Source: Fimbriimonas ginsengisoli Gsoil 348 (GTDB lineage: Bacteria; Armatimonadota; Fimbriimonadia; Fimbriimonadales; Fimbriimonadaceae). Taken from it: a stretch of 64,000 nt of DNA. This document shows positions 14,563-24,612 of the stretch, in pieces; the first letter of the stretch is position 1, and every line of letters begins with the position of its first letter. The position numbers were made by a program, and so were the translations under genes. The notes below the pieces were generated by a model. That model saw only the letters and a list, made by a program, of their open reading frames with translations, was not told where the DNA came from and did not search any database. Location of the stretch: positions 1 to 64,000 of the forward strand of contig CAMCVK010000002.1 in the NCBI GenBank assembly GCA_945881865.1, in the 5' to 3' direction.

Positions 14563-15813
14563 TTACTTGACCAAGAACGGCAGGTTAACCGTCGCCGCAT
14601 TTCCTTTCCCGTCTCGAATGTAGCCCGCCAGCCGGTACTGCCCGGCGCGCTTTATTCCCGAAATTGTTACCGAAGGGCCATCGGCCTTCCCGGCAACGTG
14701 ATCGACCTCGGGCGGAGCTGCCTGAGCGTAGCCGCCCGGCTTCTTGTCGGTGGATTCCTCTAGGATTTTCCACTCAAACTGCAACGGATCGCCATCAGGG
14801 TCGCTGACCGTTACGTTTGCGCGGATCGTCGCACCAACCGCGAACTGGTTCCCTACTTCGAAGCCAACCTTTGCCACCCGGGGCGCCAGGTTTTTAGGAT
14901 ACTTTCCAGACCAAAACTTAGTCATTTCCTCAACCGATTGCAGGTTCTCCCCGGTTGGAAGCATCATGCCGAACCAGGTTGCGGTTTCCTCTTGTTTGTA
15001 ACCCCAGATGAAGGTGTATGAGCCGAGGCACCAGCCGGGCTGGCCGGCGATGGAGTTCGTGTAGGCGTCGACGTACATCTTGGCCTTCTCCGTACTCGTC
15101 GGTTCGATGGAGACGCCCCAAGGCGTTCGACCGACCTCCCAGGGACCGTGCGGGCCAAACTCGGTGACGATGTAAGGCTTCTTCCACTTGAACTCGCGCA
15201 GGCGTCCCGGCAGCGACATCAAGCCGGCATAGGAGTTGATTCCGACCAAGTCGACATCGGGCGCCAGTTGAGCGATAAAGTCGGCCTTCTGCTGATCCAT
15301 CTCGGCCACAACGGTTGTTACCGGGTGGTTTTTGTCGATCGACTTGACCATTCTCGCCAACCGGCCGACTTCCTTCCATAGAGTGGCGTTGTTGTTGCCC
15401 ATCTCCATTTCGTTGCCCAGCGCCCACATCAGGACTGCCGGATGATTCTTATATTTGGTTACGGTTTCTTGTACAGACTTGTACTGATCGTCCAACTGCT
15501 TCTTGTCGTCCCACTTAAAACCGTGGGCGACGTGGCCCAGCCAAAAGCCGACCGTCACGGTCATCCCATGCTTCTGAGCTTCATCGAGCAGCTCACCGAT
15601 CTTGTCTGCCCCCCAAGTGCGCACCGAGTTGCCGCCCGCCGCCTTCAAGCGCTGGAGACTAGCCGCATTCGTGACGCTGCACCCGGCCCCTTTGATGAGA
15701 TAGGGCTTGCCGTTTCGCATGAGTTGGAAGCGGTGGCCCTTGTCCTCGACCACGGAAACTTGCTGGACGGCAGCGGGAAGCAGAAGGGTGGAGAGGATGA
15801 GCGACGCGATCAC
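14563..15813 (-). CDS. Secreted clan GH-A glycoside hydrolase (GH5/GH2-like)
   Basis: A 416-residue exported protein (signal 1-17). The TIM barrel has the retaining clan A pair: acid/base E135 in WALGNEMEM and nucleophile E218 in YIVTEFGPHG. GGNSVRTWGAD and NSYAGLMSLPGR are shared with GH2-type C-terminal and GH5 barrels. From about residue 325 a C-terminal immunoglobulin/PKD-like domain (VSDPDGDPLQFEWKI) would bind carbohydrate. Substrate is unknown; mannan or galactan-type beta-glycans are typical for relatives. It lies just downstream of the tRNA-Leu gene on the same strand. Confidence 0.8.
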   Translation of the reverse strand: MIASLILSTLLLPAAVQQVSVVEDKGHRFQLMRNGKPYLIKGAGCSVTNAASLQRLKAAGGNSVRTWGADKIGELLDEAQKHGMTVTVGFWLGHVAHGFKWDDKKQLDDQYKSVQETVTKYKNHPAVLMWALGNEMEMGNNNATLWKEVGRLARMVKSIDKNHPVTTVVAEMDQQKADFIAQLAPDVDLVGINSYAGLMSLPGRLREFKWKKPYIVTEFGPHGPWEVGRTPWGVSIEPTSTEKAKMYVDAYTNSIAGQPGWCLGSYTFIWGYKQEETATWFGMMLPTGENLQSVEEMTKFWSGKYPKNLAPRVAKVGFEVGNQFAVGATIRANVTVSDPDGDPLQFEWKILEESTDKKPGGYAQAAPPEVDHVAGKADGPSVTISGIKRAGQYRLAGYIRDGKGNAATVNLPFLVK

Positions 15814-15832
15814 AAGTTTAGGATACGCCGTT

Positions 15833-15916
15833 TGGTGCCGGGGGCGGGACTCGAACCCGCACGATTTTCATCAACGGTTTTTGAGACCGCCGCGTCTACC
15901 ATTCCGCCACCCCGGC
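15833..15916 (-). tRNA. tRNA-Leu (anticodon CAA)
   Basis: On the minus strand the acceptor GCCGGGG pairs with CCCCGGC, followed by A and an encoded CCA. The anticodon loop CTCAAAA gives CAA, a variable arm of class II length follows, and the T loop is GTTCGAGTC. Total length is 84 nt, right for leucine. It is a complete gene. Confidence 0.97.
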
Positions 15917-15983
15917 CGGATGCCACATGATACCAGTCGGGAATGCCGGAATCTGGGTCGGCAGAAGGTACCCTGCTCCCTCG

Positions 15984-17216
15984 GTGAAAGTTCTTGTCGC
16001 CGACAAATTTGAAGACTCCGGGTTGGCCGGCCTTGGGCAACTGGGCGTACCGGTTGACTACCAGCCAACTCTCGTGGGCGAGGCTCTGGCTCAGTATCTT
16101 GTCGATTCTGAGGCCAACATCCTCGTCGTGCGATCCAGTTTGGTGGACGCAAATGCGCTGAAGGCACCGCGGCTGGGCCTCGTGATTCGTGCCGGGGCCG
16201 GAGTTAATAACATAGACATTCCGGCCGCTAGCCAACACGGAATCCTCGTGGCGAACTGCCCGGGCCGTAACTCCCAAGCCGTGGCGGAGCTGGCCTTTGG
16301 CCTGATGATTGCCTGCGACCGAAGAATCTCCGACAACGTTGCCGAGCTTCGTGCCGGTCACTGGAACAAGACTGAATTCTCAAAGTCTCGCGGGCTTTAC
16401 GGCCGGACATTAGGCGTCATCGGCATGGGCAAGATCGCCCAAGAGATGATTATTCGCGCGAAGGCGTTCGGCATGAACGTCGTCGCCTACTCCCGCTGGA
16501 TGACCGCCGACTTGGCCGCCGCACTCCAGATTGGCCGCGCTTCAAACTTGCGGGAGCTAGCCCTGCTTTCCGACATCGTAACCGTCCACGTTGCGCTAAC
16601 TCCCGATACCCTGGGAATGCTGGACGACGGATTTTTTGAAGATTTAGGCGACGACTCTATCTTTATCAATACGAGTCGGGCCGAAGTCGTGGACCAAGCG
16701 GCGATGCTCCGCGCAATGGACTTGCGTCACCTTCGCGTCGGATTGGACGTTTTTGAAGGCGAGCCCGAAGCCGGGACCGGAACCTATGATGGCGTCCTCC
16801 GACATCACCCAAACGCGTACTGCACACACCACATCGGTGCCAGCACCATGCAGGCCCAGGAGGCCATCGCGGCCGAAGTTGTCGCCATGGTGCGTGAGTA
16901 CGCGATGAAGGGTTCCGTGCAAAACGTCGTCAACGTGAAGCGTGCCGACGTGGCGACGCATGTTCTTGTCGTGCGGCACCTTGACCGGGTCGGCGTGCTT
17001 GCTCATGTGCTCGGAGTGCTTAAAGACGAGGGTGTTAACGTTCAGGAGATGGAGAACATTGTCCTGGGTGGAGCTGCCTCGGCAATTGCTCAGATTTCGA
17101 TCGACCGTCCATTAACGCCAGATGCCATCCTCGCGATCAAAATGAACCCTAACGTATTTGATGCGAGCGTTTTCTCGCTGATTCGACAACCAAAAGGCGA
17201 TCAGGAAGCTCTTTAG
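15984..17216 (+). CDS. serA: D-3-phosphoglycerate dehydrogenase
   Basis: A 410-residue NAD-dependent 2-hydroxyacid dehydrogenase for the first step of serine synthesis. GTG 15984 (VKVLVADKFE) matches family N-termini; the frame extends upstream to 15927 but would begin almost on the tRNA. The NAD loop is GVIGMGKIAQE, the catalytic Arg is in NTSRAEVVD, the Glu in DVFEGEP, and the His in CTHHIGAST. A C-terminal ACT domain (about 335-405, HLDRVGVLAHVLGVLKDEGV) would sense serine. It lacks the extra intervening domain of the long SerA type. The ABC-F gene starts two bases after its stop. Confidence 0.85.
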   Translation: MKVLVADKFEDSGLAGLGQLGVPVDYQPTLVGEALAQYLVDSEANILVVRSSLVDANALKAPRLGLVIRAGAGVNNIDIPAASQHGILVANCPGRNSQAVAELAFGLMIACDRRISDNVAELRAGHWNKTEFSKSRGLYGRTLGVIGMGKIAQEMIIRAKAFGMNVVAYSRWMTADLAAALQIGRASNLRELALLSDIVTVHVALTPDTLGMLDDGFFEDLGDDSIFINTSRAEVVDQAAMLRAMDLRHLRVGLDVFEGEPEAGTGTYDGVLRHHPNAYCTHHIGASTMQAQEAIAAEVVAMVREYAMKGSVQNVVNVKRADVATHVLVVRHLDRVGVLAHVLGVLKDEGVNVQEMENIVLGGAASAIAQISIDRPLTPDAILAIKMNPNVFDASVFSLIRQPKGDQEAL

Positions 17217-17218
17217 TC

Positions 17219-19114
17219 GTGATATTATCCGTTAATAACGTCGTCAAGTCCTATGGCGTAGACATCATCCTTGACGGTGCGTCTTTTCGCTTGGATGCTC
17301 GGGAAAAGGTGGCGCTTGTCGGCCGTAACGGTGCCGGAAAAACCACTCTACTTAAGCTCATTACCCAGCAAGAGACGCCGGATACGGGTTCCGTGAACGT
17401 TGCCCGTGGCGTGAAGATTGGTTACCTGCGCCAAGAGGCACAGATCGATGCCGGGCAGACGGTTCTGCAGGCCGCCGAGAACTCACGAACCCACCAACTT
17501 GAGCTTCAAGCGCGGCTGGAAGAGCTACAGGCGCTGTTGGATGCGGGTACCGCTACCACGGACGACATCGAGGAATACGCCCTAGTCCACGAGCACTTCC
17601 TTTCGGAAGAAGGCTACGCGGCTGAAAACGATATGAAGGTCGTTCTTCAGCGGATGGGCTTTACTCCCGACGAGTTTGACAAACCAACGGAAAAGCTTAG
17701 TGGAGGCGAGAGGACGCGCCTTGCCATCGCAAAGATTCTGTTAGAAGAACCAGAGCTCTTGATTCTGGACGAGCCCACTAACCACTTAGACCTAGACGCG
17801 ACTGAGTGGTTGGAAGGCTGGATTAAGGCTTATCATGGCGCCGTACTCCTGGTTAGCCACGACCGCGAGTTCCTAGAGAACACCGCCGAACGTGTGTTGG
17901 AGCTACGCGACGGTACCGTGAAAGCCTATCCCGGTCCCTTTGCCAAGTATCTCGATCTTCGCCGCGAGGAAGACATTCGGCTAGCCGAGGTAGCCAAGCG
18001 GCAAGAACAAGAAATCGCGAAGCTAGATGAGTTTGTCAGGCGTTTTATGAACTCACAGCGCACCGCCCAAGCGCGCGGCCGACTAAAGATCATGGAGCGA
18101 AAGATCGATGAGAAAGTCGACGCTCCAAAGATGGAGTCACAGATGAAAGGTGGCTTCGGTAGCGTGGGTAGGTCGGGAGATATCGTACTGGAAGCCCGAG
18201 ACTTAACCGTTGGCTTTGAAGACCTAGTTCTTTACAAGAACCTCAACTTAACCGTGAAGTTTGGCGAGCGATGGGGCATTATCGGTGAGAACGGAGCCGG
18301 CAAATCGACGCTTATCAAGGCAATGCTTGGCCAACTCTTGCCGCTGGCCGGTACGGTTAGGGTTGGTTCAGCCGTGAGTGTCGGATACTTCTCGCAAGAT
18401 CTTGACGACCTTGACCCTGAGATGTCGCCGTTAGATGTACTTGTCTGGGAGCATGACATGCAGCCGCCGGAAGCTCGCAACCTTCTGGGGCGATTTCTGT
18501 TTTCGGGCGACGACGTCTTCCGGCCGATTAAGAGCTTTAGTGGCGGAGAGAAAAACAAGCTTTCGCTGGCACGCTTAACGCAGAGAAAGCCGAACCTACT
18601 GATCCTAGACGAGCCTACGAACCACTTAGACATGGCGAGCCGAGGCGCGCTCGTCGGCGTCCTTAAGGAGTATCAGGGCACTCTTGTCACGGTTAGCCAC
18701 GACCGTTGGTTCCTTGCCCAGCTGGTCAACGAAATCCTGGACATCAAGAAGAGTGGTCCAGTGCAGTTCAGCGGTACCTTGGCCGAGTATCGGGCGAAGT
18801 CCCATCCGGTTGCGGTTCAGAAGACGACGGCTCCGGCAAAAGCTGCCGCGCCGGTAAGCCAATTAAGTCCCCGAGAAATTTCGAAAGAGATTGACCGACT
18901 TCGGCGAGAAGTAACCCGGTGCGAAGAGGACGTTTTCAACAAAGAAAACGCCCTACGCGCACTCGAAACGGCCCTAGCGAACCCGAAACCAAGTGACAAT
19001 ATCGCTCAGATGAGCCGCGAGCACCATGATCTCCAAACCGCTATTGAGGCGGCCTACGCCCTTTGGGAAAAGACGAACGAAGACTTAGAAGCCCTTCTGG
19101 CTTCTAGGTCTTGA
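17219..19114 (+). CDS. ABC-F family ATPase
   Basis: A 631-residue soluble protein with two ABC cassettes: Walker A GRNGAGKTT with signature LSGGERTRLA, then GENGAGKST with FSGGEKNKLS. Both Walker B motifs read LILDEPTNHLD. The interdomain linker (about 240-305) is the P-site tRNA interaction motif, with KRQEQEIAKLDEFVRRF. A Lys/Ala linker and a C-terminal coiled coil (about 555-631) are Uup-like. ABC-F proteins act on the ribosome rather than in transport; this one may be a translation factor or an antibiotic-protection protein. Translation is probably coupled to serA. The end overlaps convergent terC by 11 bp. Confidence 0.95.
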   Translation: MILSVNNVVKSYGVDIILDGASFRLDAREKVALVGRNGAGKTTLLKLITQQETPDTGSVNVARGVKIGYLRQEAQIDAGQTVLQAAENSRTHQLELQARLEELQALLDAGTATTDDIEEYALVHEHFLSEEGYAAENDMKVVLQRMGFTPDEFDKPTEKLSGGERTRLAIAKILLEEPELLILDEPTNHLDLDATEWLEGWIKAYHGAVLLVSHDREFLENTAERVLELRDGTVKAYPGPFAKYLDLRREEDIRLAEVAKRQEQEIAKLDEFVRRFMNSQRTAQARGRLKIMERKIDEKVDAPKMESQMKGGFGSVGRSGDIVLEARDLTVGFEDLVLYKNLNLTVKFGERWGIIGENGAGKSTLIKAMLGQLLPLAGTVRVGSAVSVGYFSQDLDDLDPEMSPLDVLVWEHDMQPPEARNLLGRFLFSGDDVFRPIKSFSGGEKNKLSLARLTQRKPNLLILDEPTNHLDMASRGALVGVLKEYQGTLVTVSHDRWFLAQLVNEILDIKKSGPVQFSGTLAEYRAKSHPVAVQKTTAPAKAAAPVSQLSPREISKEIDRLRREVTRCEEDVFNKENALRALETALANPKPSDNIAQMSREHHDLQTAIEAAYALWEKTNEDLEALLASRS

Positions 19115-19865
19115 TAACCGTATTCTTCTTCAGTTCGACGGCCTTGCCGCGCACCCTAAGGTTTAGCATCTCAACTACCACCGCGAAGGCCATCGAGAAG
19201 TAGATGTAGCCCTTCGGAATCGCGGCTTCGAACCCTTCGGCGACAAGGCTGATCCCAATCATGATGAGAAACGAGAGGGCTAGGATCTTTACCGTAGGGT
19301 GCTTATCCACGAATTTCGCGATGGCGCCTGCGTAAACCAGCATGAAGAACACGGCGATGAGAACGGCCGTAATCATGATGCTCACGTCCTTAACCATTCC
19401 GACTGCTGTGATGACCGAGTCGATAGAGAAGACAACGTCTAGCAGGAGGATCTGGCCGAGGATTGCGGCCATCTTCGGCGCTACCTTCGAATCATGGTGC
19501 GAATCTTCACCCTCTAGTTTGGCGTGAATCTCCTTAACCGCCTTCCACATCAGGAAGAGTCCGCCGGTGATCAGAATGATGTCGCGCCAGCTGATCTCCC
19601 GCGCATGTTCGTCAATACCAGGAAGCGGTATTTCGAAAACCGTCTTCGTTAATGAGACAATCCATGCCGCAGACAAGACAAGCAAGATCCGGGAGATAAG
19701 TGCAAGGCCAAGGCCCAACTTTCTCGCTCGCTCCTGCTCTTCTGGAGTCTTCAGACGTCCGCTAAGGATGGAGATAAAGACAATATTGTCGATACCTAGA
19801 ACGATTTCTAAAATGGTTAGGCTAAGAAGCCCAACCCATGCTGCCGGATCTTGTAACCAACTCAT
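19104..19865 (-). CDS. TerC-family integral membrane protein
   Basis: A 253-residue protein with seven or more membrane helices. The metal-binding aspartates of the family are visible in LGIDNIVFIS and VFSIDSVITAVG. Relatives (Alx, MeeY/MeeF) export manganese or insert it into exoproteins; tellurite resistance was the original phenotype. A His/Asp/Glu-rich cytoplasmic loop (EGEDSHHDSKV) lies near residues 118-128. It starts two bases after the BNR gene stop, so it is the last gene of the topA-to-terC transcription unit. Confidence 0.93.
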   Translation of the reverse strand: MSWLQDPAAWVGLLSLTILEIVLGIDNIVFISILSGRLKTPEEQERARKLGLGLALISRILLVLSAAWIVSLTKTVFEIPLPGIDEHAREISWRDIILITGGLFLMWKAVKEIHAKLEGEDSHHDSKVAPKMAAILGQILLLDVVFSIDSVITAVGMVKDVSIMITAVLIAVFFMLVYAGAIAKFVDKHPTVKILALSFLIMIGISLVAEGFEAAIPKGYIYFSMAFAVVVEMLNLRVRGKAVELKKNTVIKT

Positions 19866-19867
19866 TT

Positions 19868-22831
19868 CTATCCTTCCTTAAGCTTCCAAGCCTTCTTCTC
19901 AATCTTGCCGCCGATCTCAACTTCCAACGTGTATTCGCCCGCCGGTAGGTAGGTAGGTCGCCGCCCAGCGAAGGGGTCTTTCAAGACATCTGCGGCCGTT
20001 TTGGCATCAAAGCTTCCGGGAACGTCCGGCTTCTCTGGCGTTAGCTGCAGAGAAAGCTCGCCGGTGTTAAAGCCTTTCAGGGCCTCTAATTTCACCTCCA
20101 AGACCATCGTGCCCTTTGCGTCCCGTAGCCGCAAAACCGCCGGACCGGCTTGGTTGGTAAAGAACCCTACCTTTAGCTTCGGCTCGTTTGGTGCCTTCTC
20201 GTCCCACACTTCGCGGCGGTCGTAGCCCCAGGTTGCCCGGCGCGTCATGTCCTCGCTTTCTAGGATCGTAATGTCCTTACCCAGTAACTCCTTATTAACT
20301 TTCCGGACCCATTCGAGGTCGATGATGTAGGCGCCACGCGCGTGCGTTCCGGCAACCAGATCGTCCATTCTCTCCTGAATCGCAAGGTCGTGCACCGGAA
20401 GGTTCGGCATTCCACCGCTCAACGTTTGCCAAGTAGTTCCGGCGTCTAGGGTTACGTAAACTCCCATGTCGGTTCCCACGTACAGGATGTCTTTCGATTT
20501 AGGGTCCTCGCGAACCACGTTAATCGACTCGGCCGGAAGGTTGCCGACAATCGATTTCCAAGTCTTCCCGAAGTCGGTCGACTTCCAGAGGTACGCGTTC
20601 CAGTCGTCGTCTCGGTATCCGTTCTGGGCGACGTAAACCGTTGCCACATCGTACTTTGAAGCGACTACCCTCGATACCCACTTATCCGGTTGCGGAGTCG
20701 AAACATCGATCCACTGGTAGCCGCCGTCCGGCGTCATCTGAACTTTCCCGTCGTCCGTTCCGGCGTAGATGAGTCCGAACCGGAGAGGGCTTTCCGAAAG
20801 GTCCTTGATCGTGGAATGTGGTACATCCCCGTTCGGCCGATTTTTCGTGAGGTCGGTACTCAGGCTAGTCCAATTCGCTCCGCGATTGAAGCTGCGGTGA
20901 AGCTTCTGGCTTCCGACATAAAGAATATCCGGATGGTGCGAACTGATAATGAGGGGAGAAACCCAGTTATATCGCAGAGGATCTTCACTAGCGGCGGCAC
21001 GCGGTGTAATGTAGCGGGCTTCCAGCTTTGGCTCAAGTGCAAAGTGTTGGCCGAACTGGTAGGCAACATACACGCGATCACTATCATCCCGGGGATCGAT
21101 GGCAATCGCGCTACCATCCCCGCCAAACAGATCAGTCCAAAGCGATAGGTCACTCCGTCCTGGGCGATAGGTGCTCGGCCCTCGCATCGTTCCGTTGTCT
21201 TGGTTCCCAACGTAGACGTTGTAGGGTCGCTTGTTGTCCACCGCAACCGTCGTGGCTTGCGCCACGCTGAGGTTGTTGATATGTCTCACCGTGTCGCCGG
21301 AGTCGTAGGACAAATAGACGCCGCCGTCGTTACCAATCCATACCTTCTTTGCGTTTCGCGGGTCGTGCCAAACCGAGTGATGATCGACATGGGCGGTTTC
21401 GGCAATCGATTTCCAGCTCTTTCCGCCATCTTTCGAGCGAAGCAACGGAACGCCGGTCACGAACACCTCATCGGCGTCTCGCGGATTCACGAACACCTTG
21501 CCCCAGTAGTAGCCACCAATTCCACCGACCGGCCGCTTCCGGCTCCAAGTCTTGCCAAAGTCATCGCTCCGGTAGAGCTCACCGAGAATTTGCGGAGCGT
21601 CAAAGGCCGTTGGGTTTAGCTTCTTAAGCGCAGACTTGAATGATTCCAAAGTAAGGGTTTTCGCTTTGGCCTCATCCAGCACGGCCGCCGCCTTCTTGTC
21701 GTACTTCGGAAACGCCTTCAGAAACTCTTCCAGTGCCTTGACGTCGAGCTCGGCGAATGTCGCGTCCGTCAAGCGGTTCAGGCGGCGAATGGTCAGCCGT
21801 CCACCTACGGCGCGCTCATCCATCTTCTCCCATTCCGGATCGTCGGCCTGATTGTCCACAAATGCGTAGACCACGTTGGGCTGATCCTTACCGGCGGCGA
21901 GCCCAGTTCGGCCGGCGGCATCTCCCGCCGGCAGCTGGCTTACCTTCTGCCATGAATTCCCCCCGTTCGATGATCGGAAGACGCCACTACCTGCTCCGCT
22001 CTCGCGAAAGTTCCACGCCCGTCGGTCGCGATCCCACATGCTCACGAGCAATTCGTCCGGATTCCGGGGATTGAGAATGACGTCGATCGCGCCGGTGTAT
22101 TCGTCTACGCCAAGAATCTTCTTCCAGGTCTTTCCGCCGTCGGTGGTTTTGTACAGGCCGCGCTCTTCGTTCTGGCTATAGAGGTGGCCCAAAACTGCAA
22201 CATAAACGGTGTCCTCGCGGCGTGGGTCGATGATGACCTTGCCGATGTGGTGGCTCTCGGGCAGGCCAACATTTGTCCAAGTTTTGCCCGAATCTATGCT
22301 CTTGTAAACGCCCGTGCCGGCATAGCTAGTCCGCTGCGAGTTTGCCTCACCCGTGCCGACCCAGACCGTTTTTCCATCCTTGCTAACGGCTATCGCACCG
22401 ATGCCATAGCTGCTCTGGTCGTCGAAAAGCGAGGTCCACGTGAGGCCGTCGTCTTGCGTTTTGTATAGGCCGCCGGTAGCAAACGCGACAAAAACCGAAT
22501 CGGGATCGTTCGCCGGTGCCTCAATGTCAATAACGCGTCCGCCCTGAATTTCTGGGCCAACGTTCACCCACTTGATTCCGCCAAAGAGGCTTTCCTTTTT
22601 CAACCGTTCTCGCTGCAGAAAAGCCGCCTGCCGCAAAGAAGCAGGCGAACCCTTAACCGCCTTCGGGTGGAATTTTGATCGCTCGTCCTTTTTCTGTAGC
22701 CGAGGGCCATCTTGCCCTTGCGTAGCGACTTCAGGCTCAGTTCTTGTTTCTTCTTGGCTGAATCCAAGGTTCGCCAGACCGAAAACCAAGGTGAACGGGA
22801 GTGCGAATCGGCCCCAAAGCAAGTTGCTCAT
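19868..22831 (-). CDS. Secreted sortilin/BNR-repeat beta-propeller protein
   Basis: A 987-residue exported protein (signal about 1-25) made largely of BNR/Asp-box repeats: DDGLTW, DSGKTW, DGGKTW, NGGNSW, DFGKTW, DGGKSW and DAGTTW recur from about residue 120 to 840, as in Vps10/sortilin propellers. The last 120 residues form a beta-sandwich and end in a Lys-rich tail. An inserted helical stretch lies at about 330-395. Such proteins are often misnamed sialidases; no sialidase catalytic residues are evident. It overlaps sufE by four bases and precedes terC by two, an odd partner set. Confidence 0.88.
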   Translation of the reverse strand: MSNLLWGRFALPFTLVFGLANLGFSQEETRTEPEVATQGQDGPRLQKKDERSKFHPKAVKGSPASLRQAAFLQRERLKKESLFGGIKWVNVGPEIQGGRVIDIEAPANDPDSVFVAFATGGLYKTQDDGLTWTSLFDDQSSYGIGAIAVSKDGKTVWVGTGEANSQRTSYAGTGVYKSIDSGKTWTNVGLPESHHIGKVIIDPRREDTVYVAVLGHLYSQNEERGLYKTTDGGKTWKKILGVDEYTGAIDVILNPRNPDELLVSMWDRDRRAWNFRESGAGSGVFRSSNGGNSWQKVSQLPAGDAAGRTGLAAGKDQPNVVYAFVDNQADDPEWEKMDERAVGGRLTIRRLNRLTDATFAELDVKALEEFLKAFPKYDKKAAAVLDEAKAKTLTLESFKSALKKLNPTAFDAPQILGELYRSDDFGKTWSRKRPVGGIGGYYWGKVFVNPRDADEVFVTGVPLLRSKDGGKSWKSIAETAHVDHHSVWHDPRNAKKVWIGNDGGVYLSYDSGDTVRHINNLSVAQATTVAVDNKRPYNVYVGNQDNGTMRGPSTYRPGRSDLSLWTDLFGGDGSAIAIDPRDDSDRVYVAYQFGQHFALEPKLEARYITPRAAASEDPLRYNWVSPLIISSHHPDILYVGSQKLHRSFNRGANWTSLSTDLTKNRPNGDVPHSTIKDLSESPLRFGLIYAGTDDGKVQMTPDGGYQWIDVSTPQPDKWVSRVVASKYDVATVYVAQNGYRDDDWNAYLWKSTDFGKTWKSIVGNLPAESINVVREDPKSKDILYVGTDMGVYVTLDAGTTWQTLSGGMPNLPVHDLAIQERMDDLVAGTHARGAYIIDLEWVRKVNKELLGKDITILESEDMTRRATWGYDRREVWDEKAPNEPKLKVGFFTNQAGPAVLRLRDAKGTMVLEVKLEALKGFNTGELSLQLTPEKPDVPGSFDAKTAADVLKDPFAGRRPTYLPAGEYTLEVEIGGKIEKKAWKLKEG

Positions 22832-23256
22832 GAAGCAAGGGGTTTACCATATCGGGCCGAGTCTCTTGCCATGCGAACCATGCCAGAAAGCCCCATACTT
22901 TTGCCCATGGAAAGGTCCCGCCCAAAGATGTCGTAGATCAGATCCTCGGAGATCTCAGAAACCTGGGAAAGTGGCTCCCCGGACAGAGAATTGTCTAAGA
23001 TTGTTGCCAAAGCCATGGCCGAAATCCCCTGGGGATTATCGACCGCAAACTTCAACCGCAGGCCCTCGCCGAGGGGAGAGACTCCCAGATAGACCTCTGA
23101 TTCGCAACCAGGAACACGGCAGGTGGCGTCGCGCGGAACTTCTTCCGGCGAGAAATTGCGATATTCCTCACCCAGGGCAATGAGATATTCGATCCTTTCG
23201 GTGCGTTCCAGCACCGAAAGGTCTTCGAGGACGGCTTGTAGTTTTGCGGGCTTCAC
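22828..23256 (-). CDS. sufE: SufE-like sulfur acceptor protein
   Basis: A 142-residue SufE, which takes persulfide sulfur from a cysteine desulfurase for Fe-S cluster assembly. The acceptor cysteine is C51 in [11 protein letters not shown], with C46 nearby. [16 protein letters not shown] is the conserved central helix. It overlaps the rhodanese gene upstream and the BNR gene downstream by four bases each. No SufS or SufBCD is in the window, so its sulfur donor may be encoded elsewhere, or the linked sulfurtransferase may supply persulfide. Confidence 0.92.
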   Translation of the reverse strand: MKPAKLQAVLEDLSVLERTERIEYLIALGEEYRNFSPEEVPRDATCRVPGCESEVYLGVSPLGEGLRLKFAVDNPQGISAMALATILDNSLSGEPLSQVSEISEDLIYDIFGRDLSMGKSMGLSGMVRMARDSARYGKPLAS

Positions 23257-24128
23257 TTTTCGATGGGCAGGCCGACCGAGTTACCCCATTCGGTCCAAGA
23301 GCCATCGTAGTTTCGCACGTTTTCATAGCCGAGTAGGTAGCGCAGCACAAACCAGGTGTGCGACGAGCGCTCGCCGATTCGACAATAGACGACCACGTCG
23401 TCGGTTGATTCAAGTCCGGCGGTCTCTTCGTAAAGAGCTTTCAGGCTGTCGGCCGACAAAAACGTTCCGTCTTCCGGATTCACGGCCTTTGCCCAGGGAA
23501 CGCTTTTGGCGCCTGGAATATGGCCGCCGCGGAGCGCGCCCTCGTTCGGGTAGTTCTCCATGTGCAGCCGCGTCCCATTGAATTCCTCTGGCGAGCGAAC
23601 GTCGATGAGCTTGTTTCCGGCGTTCAGGTGCCGCAAAACATCGTCGCGGTAGGCGCGGAACCGCTCGTCGTTTCGTGGCTGTGCAACATAGTCCGTCGGA
23701 GCAAAGGTCGGAACTTCCTTCGTTAGCTCCCGGCCTTCCTTAACCCACTTCAACCGTCCTCCGTCTACGATGCGAACGTTCGTGTGGCCAAAAAGATGGA
23801 ACACCCATGCGGCGTAGGTTGCCCACCAGTTGTTCTTATCGCCGTAGAACACGAAAATCGTCTCGGAAGTGGCGCCGATTCGACGCAGAAGCGCTTGGAA
23901 TCCGGCCGCGTCCAGGTAGTCACGCCGTAGCGGGTCGTTGAGGTCGCGAACCCAGTCGATTTCGACGGCGTTTCGAATGTGGCCCTGGACATACAGCAAC
24001 GGATCTTCGTTGCTCTCAACGATGCGAATGGAAGGATCGTCTAGCCGCTCCGCCAGCCATTCCGTGGTCACAAGCGCTTCAGGCCGCGCGTAGCCCTTCT
24101 CGAGGATTTGGGTGAGGGTTGCCGACAT
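23253..24128 (-). CDS. Thiosulfate/3-mercaptopyruvate sulfurtransferase
   Basis: A 291-residue two-domain rhodanese. The N-terminal inactive domain (about 20-130) contains [16 protein letters not shown]. The C-terminal active domain carries [10 protein letters not shown], whose Cys starts the anion-binding loop; CRIGERSS is typical of actinobacterial-type thiosulfate sulfurtransferases. No signal peptide, so it is cytoplasmic. The start-to-stop ATGA overlap with sufE supports coupled expression in sulfur transfer. Confidence 0.92.
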   Translation of the reverse strand: MSATLTQILEKGYARPEALVTTEWLAERLDDPSIRIVESNEDPLLYVQGHIRNAVEIDWVRDLNDPLRRDYLDAAGFQALLRRIGATSETIFVFYGDKNNWWATYAAWVFHLFGHTNVRIVDGGRLKWVKEGRELTKEVPTFAPTDYVAQPRNDERFRAYRDDVLRHLNAGNKLIDVRSPEEFNGTRLHMENYPNEGALRGGHIPGAKSVPWAKAVNPEDGTFLSADSLKALYEETAGLESTDDVVVYCRIGERSSHTWFVLRYLLGYENVRNYDGSWTEWGNSVGLPIEK

Positions 24129-24177
24129 AGTAATTCTTACGCTGATTATGCGGGAACGACACGCGCCGGCACTTAGG

Positions 24178-24612
24178 CTAGCGGTCTAAACGTTTCTCCA
24201 TCCGCTTGTGCGGCATTCCGACCTCATAAAACCACGGTCCGACCTCGGCGTAGCCTAACGAACCGTAAAACCGCAGGGCCATGTATCGGGCATGAAGCAT
24301 CACGGAATGGCCACCTTTGGCGCGAACCAGGTCCTCCCCATAAGCGGAAAGAAGGCGGCCAATGCCTTGCCTGTGGCGCTGCGGAGAAACCGCCACGGCG
24401 CGGAACCGTTGCCAGCCATCGCCCTCATCCGTGATCTGCATGGTGCCGATCACCACATCGCCGTCGGTTGCCGCCAAAACAATCTTGTGGGCGTCTTCGG
24501 CAACCTGCTCCGGCGTGTAGTCCATGCCCAGGGGGTAGCGAAGGACCTCTCTTCGCAATTGAACCGCCCGGGCGTGAAGCTCCGAGCCGAATTCGACAAC
24601 TTCGACCTTCAT
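24178..24612 (-). CDS. GNAT-family N-acetyltransferase
   Basis: A 144-residue acetyltransferase of the ElaA/PhnO-like GNAT group. The acetyl-CoA pyrophosphate loop is [17 protein letters not shown], preceded by FRAVAVSP, and the end [25 protein letters not shown] resembles ElaA. Substrate is unknown. Its ATG overlaps the topA stop (ATGA). A 49-bp gap separates it from the rhodanese gene. Confidence 0.85.
   Translation of the reverse strand: MKVEVVEFGSELHARAVQLRREVLRYPLGMDYTPEQVAEDAHKIVLAATDGDVVIGTMQITDEGDGWQRFRAVAVSPQRHRQGIGRLLSAYGEDLVRAKGGHSVMLHARYMALRFYGSLGYAEVGPWFYEVGMPHKRMEKRLDR

Noticed and set aside
19868-22831. Sialidase function for the BNR protein
   Set aside because: Only Asp-box repeats are visible; the arginine triad and nucleophilic tyrosine context of sialidases are not apparent.
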